Shown here: positions 28,452 through 35,783 of the stretch, piece by piece | Position numbering within the stretch: the first letter of the stretch is position 1 | Layout of the letters: every line of letters starts with the position of its first letter | From: Alphaproteobacteria bacterium | GTDB lineage: Bacteria > Pseudomonadota > Alphaproteobacteria > UBA9219 | Length of the DNA: 64,000 nucleotides | Assembly (NCBI GenBank): GCA_028866275.1 | Contig: JAGWIK010000002.1 | Span: 62,001-126,000 of the forward strand | Direction: 5' to 3' | Program-made: the position numbers and the translations under genes | The notes under the pieces: generated by a model | What the model was told of the DNA's origin: nothing | Databases searched by the model: none | Seen by the model: only the letters and a program-made list of their open reading frames with translations

Positions 28452-29584
28452 CACTGCCCCTGTGCCTGAGCCCGGCCTTTCCATTGCCCGCCTTTGCCCA
28501 GATGGTACAAGCGCGCGGAATCGAAAGTCGCCAGAGCATATATCACGGCAGAAAGCGGCAAGGTCAACGCCCAAGCGGGGGAGAGGCGGTAAAATTTGAC
28601 CGTCGGGTAATAAAGGCATCCCATCAGCAGCCATGTTATCAGCCCCATGCCGATGGCGTCGGGCGTATTGGCCGTCAAAAATGCCGCAATTGGCGCGACA
28701 TATAACAGGGCCATGCCTGCCAGCGTTCCCGCCAGCCAGAGAGGCGAATGCCGCAATTGCGTATAGGCCGTCCGCGCCACCATTTGCCATACATCGCGTA
28801 TATGGGGATAGGGGCGCAGGCTGTCGATTTCATTGGTTAAAGTCAATTCAATGCTGCCGCCCATTCTTTTGACCGCGTGCGCCAAGCCGCAATCGTCGAT
28901 CAAGGCCGATTTGATGGCGCCCAGCCCGCCGATCGTATTTAACATCGTCCGGCGCATCAGCATTGTGCCCCCCGCCGCCGCCGCGACGCGGCTGTGCGGA
29001 TCGGCGGCACGGCGGAACGGATACAGCATGGCAAAGAAAAAGACGAAGGCGGGAATCAGCAGCTTTTCGGCAAAGCTTTCGCAGTTGAGCCGCACCATGC
29101 GGGACGTGAGGTCGATTTTCGCATCCTCGGCCCGCGCCACCAGATGCAACAGGCTTTGCGGCCCGTGAGCGATATCGGCGTCGGTAAAGAGGATGAAATC
29201 CGCCGTGCTGTGCGCGACGCCGGCATGCATCGCGGCGACCTTGCCGCTCCAGCCTTTGGGCAGATCGGGCGCGTCGATGACGCTGAGGCGGTCGGTTTTT
29301 TCAAGATCGGCGGCGACGGCGCGCGCAATATCGCCCGTGCCGTCGGTGCTGTGGTCGTTGACCACGATCACCCGCCACGCGCCCGCATATTCCTGCGTCA
29401 ACAAAGACGGCAATGAATGGGGCAGGGCGGCGGCTTCGTCGCGCGCCGGCACAATGATGTCGACGGACGGCCAGCGCGCCGGTTCAGGCGCGGATGCGGG
29501 CAGCACAGGCAGCCAGAACCGCCCGTGAAACAGGGCCAGATAAACCCAGCCCAGCAGGGCCAGCAATGATAGAAGAGCGAACAT
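28451..29584 (-). CDS. hpnB: Hopene-associated glycosyltransferase HpnB
   Basis: 377 residues from ATG 29584; a GTG 17 codons earlier is the alternative, and neither has a strong ribosome site. A membrane helix starts at once (FALLSLLALLGWVYLALF), followed by a GT-A family 2 domain: VDIIVPARDEAAAL, ILFTDADIAHGP (DxD), and several C-terminal helices. The family is found with hopanoid genes; its acceptor is not established. It is the first gene of hpnB-C-D-E. The squalene-hopene cyclase gene is not in the window. Confidence 0.88.
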   Translation of the reverse strand: MFALLSLLALLGWVYLALFHGRFWLPVLPASAPEPARWPSVDIIVPARDEAAALPHSLPSLLTQEYAGAWRVIVVNDHSTDGTGDIARAVAADLEKTDRLSVIDAPDLPKGWSGKVAAMHAGVAHSTADFILFTDADIAHGPQSLLHLVARAEDAKIDLTSRMVRLNCESFAEKLLIPAFVFFFAMLYPFRRAADPHSRVAAAAGGTMLMRRTMLNTIGGLGAIKSALIDDCGLAHAVKRMGGSIELTLTNEIDSLRPYPHIRDVWQMVARTAYTQLRHSPLWLAGTLAGMALLYVAPIAAFLTANTPDAIGMGLITWLLMGCLYYPTVKFYRLSPAWALTLPLSAVIYALATFDSARLYHLGKGGQWKGRAQAQGQ

Positions 29585-29828
29585 GGAAAACCGGCAGGGG
29601 GCAGGAAAAGGGTTGACGGCAACGACCCGAAACACATATCATACCGCCATGCAAAAGATAGAAACAGTTTTTGTTGTTTTCCCCGCCGGAGGTCTCGTCC
29701 CGCCGCCGTGCTTTGCCGCGCCGTTTTGCGCGATGCCGTGCGCCTAGCCGCACGATACCGTTTCCCCCTATTCCATCGTTGTTCTTTTTATTGCGGCTTT
29801 TCGGTGCCGCCGGTTACGAGGTAATTTC

Positions 29829-30845
29829 ATGACCCGTTTTATCGATGTCGACGATCTTGTCGCCCTGACCCGCGAGATCGGGATCGAAAAATTCCTGTCG
29901 GATATGGCCGGATATATTGCCGAGGATTACCGGCACTGGGGCGATTTTGAAAAAGCGCCGCGTATTGCCAGCCATTCGGCGCTAGGGGTCATTGAATTGA
30001 TGCCGACATCGAACGGCAGGCTGTACGGCTTTAAATATGTCAACGGCCATCCCGCCAATGTGGCGAAAAACCTGCCCAATGTTGTGGCGTTCGGCGCCTT
30101 GGCCGATGTCGAAACCGGCGTGCCGTTGATGCTGTGCGAAATGACCTTGTTGACGGCAATGCGGACGGCGGCGATGTCTGCCGTGGCCGCCAAAGCGATG
30201 GCGCGATCTGGTAGCCGCATTATGGCGGTGATCGGTTGTGGCGCGCAGTGCGAGTTCCAGATTCTGGCGTTCAAAGCCGTGCTGGGCGTCGACGAGGTAC
30301 GATTGTTCGATCTTAATCCTGCGGCGATCGAAAAAGTGCTGCGCAATCTTGCGGGCGTGAAAGACCTGCGTGTGACGATTGCGTCCTCGGCCAGCGACGC
30401 GGTGAAAGGCGCGGATATCGTGTCGACGATGACGGCGGCGAAGACTCGGACTGCAGTATTGACGCCCGACATGGTCGAAGCCGGCATGCATATCAACGCT
30501 ATCGGCGGCGATTGTCCCGGCAAGACCGAGCTGCATCCCGATGTCGTGCGCGGCGCGCGCGTGGGTGTCGAATATGAACCGCAAACGCGACATGAGGGCG
30601 AGATTCAGCAGATGCCCGCCGATTTCACCGTGACGGAAATGTGGAAAATCCTGACCGGCGTTGAACCGGGCCGCCGCGACGAAGCCGAGGTGACTTTGTT
30701 CGATTCCGTCGGTTTTGCGATTAATGATTTTTCGGCGCTGCGTTACCTGCGCGACGTTGCGGTGGCGCATAATGCGGGCAGCGATATCGGGTTGATCCCG
30801 CATCTGGCCGATCCGCGCGATTTGTTCACGCTGTTGCGGGGCTGA
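29829..30845 (+). CDS. Ornithine cyclodeaminase family protein
   Basis: 338 residues. It is an NAD-dependent enzyme of the OCD/mu-crystallin family; the named activity converts ornithine to proline and ammonia. The substrate half has GVIELMPTSNGRLYGFKYVN. The Rossmann half shows VIGCGAQCEFQILAF, then LFDLNPAA at the end of beta 2. INAIGGDCPGKTELH matches the conserved segment with the catalytic Asp region of true OCD rather than alanine dehydrogenase relatives. GAGG lies 7 bases upstream. Two bases separate it from a glutamate-kinase-like gene. Confidence 0.88.
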   Translation: MTRFIDVDDLVALTREIGIEKFLSDMAGYIAEDYRHWGDFEKAPRIASHSALGVIELMPTSNGRLYGFKYVNGHPANVAKNLPNVVAFGALADVETGVPLMLCEMTLLTAMRTAAMSAVAAKAMARSGSRIMAVIGCGAQCEFQILAFKAVLGVDEVRLFDLNPAAIEKVLRNLAGVKDLRVTIASSASDAVKGADIVSTMTAAKTRTAVLTPDMVEAGMHINAIGGDCPGKTELHPDVVRGARVGVEYEPQTRHEGEIQQMPADFTVTEMWKILTGVEPGRRDEAEVTLFDSVGFAINDFSALRYLRDVAVAHNAGSDIGLIPHLADPRDLFTLLRG

Positions 30846-30847
30846 AC

Positions 30848-31750
30848 ATGTCGACGCTGGAATTAAAGAAAGCCGCGCAGGGTGTGGCCAAGAAAATTGT
30901 CGTCAAGATCGGCAGCGAGGCTTTGATCGACCGCGCGTCCGGGTTGCCGGATCCCGGAGTGATGAATCCTTTGGCGGAGGAAATCGCGACGCTGAAACGC
31001 GACGGGCATGATGTCTGGCTGGTGACTTCGGGGGCGACGCGCAGCGGCGAGGCCGTCTATGGCGCGGAATATAAAAAAGGCGAACATGGCAGGCCGCAGC
31101 GTTACACGAAATCAATTCTGGCGGCCATGGGCAACCCCGTGCTGGCGGCTTCCTATGCCGAAGCGTTCAAGCCTTACGGGCTGGTTCCCGCGCTTTTTCT
31201 TTTGACCAAGGAAGATATCACGGGGCGGGCGCGGCGCGATTTGCGCGGCATGTTCCGCGGCATGCATCGCGATTTTCCGCGCGGCGTCGCCGTTATTAAC
31301 GCCAATGACAGCACGACGAACGACGAAATGCGCCGGTTAAGCCAGATGGCGGATAATGACGATTTGGCCAGGCGCATCGCCGGGTTGGTGCGCGCGCACC
31401 ATCTTGTCATTCTGACGAAAAATAATTTGTGCGACAAAGATCCCAATCATCACGTCGACGCCGAGCCGGTTCGCGTAATCGACTGGCGGAATCCGCCGCG
31501 GCTGGATCTGGACGGAAAATCGGGCGCGGGCACCGGTGGCATGGCCAGCAAGGTCGGGGTAATGCTGGAACTGGCGGCGCAGGGGATTTGCGGGCACATT
31601 GCCTGTTCGCGCGAGGAAGGCGTGATCCGGCGGGCGTTGAACGGCGAAACCGGGACGTCGTTTCCGGCCTACCCCCAGCCGGCATCGTGGATGATGCGCC
31701 GTTTTTTGACGGCCGCGCGCATGTGGGCCGTCGGGGCCACAACGGGGTAA
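30848..31750 (+). CDS. Glutamate-5-kinase-like amino acid kinase
   Basis: 300 residues, equal to the catalytic domain of ProB without the PUA domain. Conserved blocks are VVKIGSEAL, WLVTSGATRSGE, the INENDA-type motif written INANDSTT (Glu replaced by Ala), MADNDDLARR, and GAGTGGMASKVGVML. The usual LTD at the nucleotide site is LTK here. ProB makes glutamyl-5-phosphate for proline synthesis; with these changes the substrate may differ. proA is not nearby. It is sandwiched between OCD and csaA with 2-3 base gaps. Confidence 0.75.
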   Translation: MSTLELKKAAQGVAKKIVVKIGSEALIDRASGLPDPGVMNPLAEEIATLKRDGHDVWLVTSGATRSGEAVYGAEYKKGEHGRPQRYTKSILAAMGNPVLAASYAEAFKPYGLVPALFLLTKEDITGRARRDLRGMFRGMHRDFPRGVAVINANDSTTNDEMRRLSQMADNDDLARRIAGLVRAHHLVILTKNNLCDKDPNHHVDAEPVRVIDWRNPPRLDLDGKSGAGTGGMASKVGVMLELAAQGICGHIACSREEGVIRRALNGETGTSFPAYPQPASWMMRRFLTAARMWAVGATTG

Positions 31751-31753
31751 GCC

Positions 31754-32116
31754 ATGAGCGATGACACAAGCAATGCCGGGGATGATATTACATGGGCGCA
31801 ATTCGAAAGCGTCGATTTGCGTGTTGGCACGGTCGTACGCGCGGAGGCGTTTCCCAAGGCGCACAAGCCTGCCTATAAATTATGGGTCGATTTCGGGCCC
31901 GCATTCGGCATTCGCCAGACTTCCGCCCAAATTACCGTGCATTATACGCCTGAAACGCTGATAGGACGGCAGGTGGTCGGTTGCCTGAATTTAGGCGAGA
32001 AGAACATCGCCGGATTTATATCGAACTTTCTGTGCACCGGCTTTCCTGACGAAACCGGCGCGATTGTTCTGATAGGCCCTGATAAACGAGTGCCCAATGG
32101 GGGGAAGTTGTTTTGA
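31754..32116 (+). CDS. csaA: CsaA-like tRNA-binding protein
   Basis: 120 residues, a single EMAP/Trbp111-type OB-fold domain. FESVDLRVGTVVRAEAFPKA, KPAYKLWVDFGPAFGIRQTS and the ending GPDKRVPNGGKLF are hallmark CsaA sequences. CsaA binds tRNA in structures and has been described as a Sec-linked chaperone in Bacillus. Four bases separate it from the kinase gene; the ProRS gene follows, which favours a tRNA-related role here. Confidence 0.92.
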   Translation: MSDDTSNAGDDITWAQFESVDLRVGTVVRAEAFPKAHKPAYKLWVDFGPAFGIRQTSAQITVHYTPETLIGRQVVGCLNLGEKNIAGFISNFLCTGFPDETGAIVLIGPDKRVPNGGKLF

Positions 32117-32182
32117 ATCGTTAGCTCTTTGCTTCCCAAGTTCGTATTGCTATCTTCGCCCCAGTTTGACAAGGAACGACCA

Positions 32183-33730
32183 ATGACCAACACGCCCGCC
32201 GCCCAGCCCAAGCCCCAAACGGCCAAGACCGCCATCGCGCCGACGCGCGCGGAGAATTACGCCGAATGGTACCAACAGGTGGTGCGGGCGTCCGACATGG
32301 CCGAATTATCCGGCGTGCGCGGCTGCATGATTATCAAGCCCTGGGGCTATGGCATTTGGGAACAGATGCAGCGCGACCTCGACCGGCGTTTCAAGGAAAC
32401 GGGACATGACAATTGCTATTTCCCGCTCTTCATCCCGTTGAGCTATTTTCAAAAGGAAGCCGACCATGTCGAGGGCTTTGCCAAGGAAATGGCCGTGGTC
32501 ACGCATCACCGGTTGAAATCCGATGACGGCAAGCTGACGCCCGACGGCGAATTGGAAGAACCTCTGGTCGTGCGCCCGACATCGGAAATGGTTATCGGCA
32601 CGGCGATGGCGAAATGGATCAAATCCTATCGCGATCTACCCTTGCTGATCAATCAATGGGCCAATGTCGTGCGGTGGGAAATGCGCCCGCGCATTCTTTT
32701 GCGCACGGCGGAATTTTTGTGGCAGGAAGGCCATACCGCGCATGAAACCTATGACGACGCGATGAAGGAAACGCGGGTCATGCTGGACGTTTATCGCGAT
32801 TTCGCCGAACAGGTTCTGGCCTTGCCCGTCATTCCCGGCGAGAAAACGCCCAATGAGCGGTTCCCCGGCGCCGTCAACACCTACACCATCGAGGCGATGA
32901 TGCAGGATGGCCGCGCGTTGCAGGCCGGCACGTCGCATTATCTGGGGCAGAATTTTTCCAAATCGCTTAACATTCAATTCCAAAATCGCGAAGGCGTTTT
33001 GGAATTTGCCCACACCACGTCGTGGGGATTGTCAACGCGCATGCTCGGCGCGCTGGTTATGGCGCACAGCGACGATAACGGTTTGCGCACGCCGCCGCGC
33101 GTCGCGCCGTGGCAGGTGGTCATCGTGCCCATCACCCGCAACGACGCCGACAAACAGGCGGTGATGGACTATTGCCAGAAAATCAAGGCCGATTTGCAGG
33201 CGCAGGTTTATGCCGGCCAGCCGCTGCGGGTAAAACTGGATGCACGCGACATTGCGGGCGCGGATAAAAGGTGGGAATGGATCAAGAAAGGCGCGCCGCT
33301 GGTCGTGGAAATCGGCGCGCGCGACATCGAAGGCGGCAAGGTTTGCGTGACGCGCCGCGACCGGCTCGATCAGGGAAAACAGTTCGTGCTGCGCGACGAT
33401 TTTATCGCCGCTGTCGCAGGCGAACTGGCTTCCATCCAGCAAACCCTGTTTGACGAGGCTTTGGCGTTTCAGAAAACGCGCATCGTCACGAACATCAAAA
33501 CGCTCGCCGATTTCGAAGCCTATTTCGGCAAGGACGCGGATAATAGCTTTGCGGGCGGGCAGGGATTCGTGCGCGCCAAATGGTCGGGCGATGAAGCCTC
33601 GCTGGGCATTCTCGATAAATACGGCGTCACTATCCGCTGTGTTCCTTTCGATCAGGACGGCCAGACGGGCACATGCGTGTTGACCGGCGCGCCGGCGACG
33701 CAGGACGTCATTTTCGCAAGGGCTTACTGA
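32183..33730 (+). CDS. proS: Proline--tRNA ligase, archaeal/eukaryotic type
   Basis: 515 residues from ATG 32183, with AAGGA 7 bases upstream; an ATG at 32129 is rejected for lacking a site. It charges tRNA-Pro. Class II motifs include RPTSEMVIGTAMAKWIKSYR and, as motif 2, RILLRTAEFLWQEGHTAHET, the signature of the archaeal/eukaryotic ProRS group, which also has the C-terminal extension. The bacterial insertion domain is absent. This type is unusual for alphaproteobacteria, which as far as I know use a short bacterial form. It overlaps the lol gene by one base. Confidence 0.93.
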   Translation: MTNTPAAQPKPQTAKTAIAPTRAENYAEWYQQVVRASDMAELSGVRGCMIIKPWGYGIWEQMQRDLDRRFKETGHDNCYFPLFIPLSYFQKEADHVEGFAKEMAVVTHHRLKSDDGKLTPDGELEEPLVVRPTSEMVIGTAMAKWIKSYRDLPLLINQWANVVRWEMRPRILLRTAEFLWQEGHTAHETYDDAMKETRVMLDVYRDFAEQVLALPVIPGEKTPNERFPGAVNTYTIEAMMQDGRALQAGTSHYLGQNFSKSLNIQFQNREGVLEFAHTTSWGLSTRMLGALVMAHSDDNGLRTPPRVAPWQVVIVPITRNDADKQAVMDYCQKIKADLQAQVYAGQPLRVKLDARDIAGADKRWEWIKKGAPLVVEIGARDIEGGKVCVTRRDRLDQGKQFVLRDDFIAAVAGELASIQQTLFDEALAFQKTRIVTNIKTLADFEAYFGKDADNSFAGGQGFVRAKWSGDEASLGILDKYGVTIRCVPFDQDGQTGTCVLTGAPATQDVIFARAY

Positions 33731-34983
33731 TGATCTTTTCTCCCTTCGAGCGGCTGGTGGCGATGCGGTACCTGCGGGCGCGGCGGCAGGAGGGGTTTAT
33801 CTCCGTCATCACCTGGTTTTCGCTGATCGGCATCGCGCTGGGCGTGGCGACTTTGATCGTCGTCATGTCGGTGATGAACGGGTTCCGGCAGGATTTGTTT
33901 TCGCGGGTCATCGGCCTGAACGGCCATATGAATGTCTATGCGGAGCAGGGCGTTCTGACCGGTTATCAGCCTTTGCTTGAGCAAATCCGGAAAGAACCGG
34001 ACATCGTTTCGGCCGCGCCGATTGTCGAAGCGCAGGCGCTTGTGTCGCATAACGGCGCGGCGTCGGGCGTATTCGTGCGCGGCATGCCGCCCGAGGCGTT
34101 GCGCGGGCGCGCCGCCATAGCAGGGCACATCGCCTATGGATCGCTGGACGATTTTCATGGCGACGGCATCGCCATCGGCATACGCATGGCGCAACGGCTT
34201 GGGCTGAATATCGGCGATACGCTGACGTTGATCTCGCCGGTCAGCCAGAACACCATTTTCGGCGCCGCGCCGCGTATGCGCGGTTATAAAGTCGTCGCGA
34301 TTTTCGACGTCGGCATGTTCGAATACGACAATAATTTCATCTTCATGCCGTTGCAGGCGGCGCAGGTGTTTTTCAAAACCGGCGACGGCGTTTCCGCGCT
34401 TGAAATCTTTGCCGGAAATCCCGACGACTTGCGCGGCGCGCGCGACGATATCATGCAAGCCGCCGCCGATGTGCATCAGCAAGTGCAGGTGATGGACTGG
34501 CAACAGAAAAACGCCAGCTTTGTCACCGCCATTCAGGTCGAACGCAATGTGATGTTTTTAATTCTGACGCTGATTATCCTTGTCGCCGCCTTCAACATCA
34601 TCTCGAGCCTTATCATGCTGGTCAAGGACAAGGGACGCGATATCGCCGTGCTGCGGACGATGGGCGCGACCAAGGGGATGGTCATGCGGATTTTCTTTCT
34701 TAACGGCGCGTGCATCGGCGTTTTCGGCACGCTGTTCGGGGTTGTGCTGGGGCTTGTCGTCGCCAAGAATATCGAAGCCATTCGCCAATTCGTGCAACGC
34801 GTGACGCATGTCGATCCTTTTTCGCCCAGCGTTTATTTTTTGACCCACATGCCGTCGCTGATCGATCCGGCCGATGTCTGGCATATCGTCGCCATGTCTT
34901 TGTCCCTGTCTTTGCTGGCGACATTGTACCCGTCGTGGCGCGCCGCCAAAATGGATCCCGTCGAGGCGTTGCGTTATGAATGA
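33730..34983 (+). CDS. Lipoprotein-releasing permease LolC/LolE
   Basis: 417 residues from the ATG that shares its A with the proS TGA. It is the membrane subunit of the ABC machine that extracts lipoproteins from the inner membrane for LolA. MacB/FtsX topology: helix 1 near 25-47 (VITWFSLIGIALGVATLIVV), a large periplasmic domain, and three C-terminal helices. The motif ARRQEGFISVITWFSLIGIA is typical of LolC/E. Only one permease gene is present, as in alphaproteobacteria that use a homodimer; LolC and LolE cannot be told apart here. Confidence 0.92.
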   Translation: MIFSPFERLVAMRYLRARRQEGFISVITWFSLIGIALGVATLIVVMSVMNGFRQDLFSRVIGLNGHMNVYAEQGVLTGYQPLLEQIRKEPDIVSAAPIVEAQALVSHNGAASGVFVRGMPPEALRGRAAIAGHIAYGSLDDFHGDGIAIGIRMAQRLGLNIGDTLTLISPVSQNTIFGAAPRMRGYKVVAIFDVGMFEYDNNFIFMPLQAAQVFFKTGDGVSALEIFAGNPDDLRGARDDIMQAAADVHQQVQVMDWQQKNASFVTAIQVERNVMFLILTLIILVAAFNIISSLIMLVKDKGRDIAVLRTMGATKGMVMRIFFLNGACIGVFGTLFGVVLGLVVAKNIEAIRQFVQRVTHVDPFSPSVYFLTHMPSLIDPADVWHIVAMSLSLSLLATLYPSWRAAKMDPVEALRYE

Positions 34984-35662
34984 TGTTGTGACGCCTCCCG
35001 TTTTGCATCTGGGCAACGTTACCCGCCGTTATGCGCAGGCTGACGGGTTTCTGGATGTGTTGCGCGGCTGCTCGCTGGATATCCGCGCGGGGGAAACCGT
35101 GGCGTTGATAGGGCCTTCGGGTTCCGGCAAATCGACCTTGCTGCACAGCGCGGGGCTTCTGGAGAGGCCCGACAGCGGCGAGGTGGTTATCGCCGGACAA
35201 AACGCCATGGCGTTGAACGATGCCGGGCGCACGGCATTGCGGTGCAAAACAATTGGCTTTGTTTACCAGTTTCATCATTTGCTGCCGGAATTTTCCGCAT
35301 TGGAAAATATCGTCGTGCCGCAAATGATCGCGGGCGTGGCGCGACGCGACGCCGAAATCCGCGCGAAAGAATTGCTGGATCTTGTCGGGCTTGCGGCCCG
35401 CGCCGACCATCGCCCCGGTAAATTATCGGGCGGGGAGCAACAGCGCGTGGCATTGGCCCGCGCGCTGGCCAACAAACCGCAATTGCTGATTGCCGATGAA
35501 CCGACCGGCAATCTTGATCCGGCCACGGCTGCGCATGTTTTTGACGTTCTTCAAAACCTTGTGCGCACCCAAAACCTTGCCTTGCTGATGGCGACGCACA
35601 ACCACGATCTGGCGCAGCGAATGGCGCGGGCGGTCGAAATCAGCGATGGCGTTCTGGTTTAG
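34976..35662 (+). CDS. lolD: Lipoprotein-releasing ATP-binding protein LolD
   Basis: 228 residues from ATG 34976, overlapping the permease gene by 8 bases. ABC ATPase motifs are complete: Walker A GPSGSGKST, Q-loop VYQFHHLLPEFSALENIV, signature LSGGEQQRVALARALA, Walker B LLIADEPTGNLDP and switch His in MATHNHDLAQ. QFHHLLPEFSALENV is typical of LolD among MacB-like ATPases. Confidence 0.95.
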   Translation: MNDVVTPPVLHLGNVTRRYAQADGFLDVLRGCSLDIRAGETVALIGPSGSGKSTLLHSAGLLERPDSGEVVIAGQNAMALNDAGRTALRCKTIGFVYQFHHLLPEFSALENIVVPQMIAGVARRDAEIRAKELLDLVGLAARADHRPGKLSGGEQQRVALARALANKPQLLIADEPTGNLDPATAAHVFDVLQNLVRTQNLALLMATHNHDLAQRMARAVEISDGVLV

Positions 35663-35783
35663 CGGCAACGCCTTGATTTACAAGGTTTTATGCGCAATTT
35701 TTTGCTTGGGTTCCAACGGCTTGGATGCTAGAAATTCACCTTGAATTTTAACATCGTGATTCCCAGAAAAACAGGCCCTTCAA

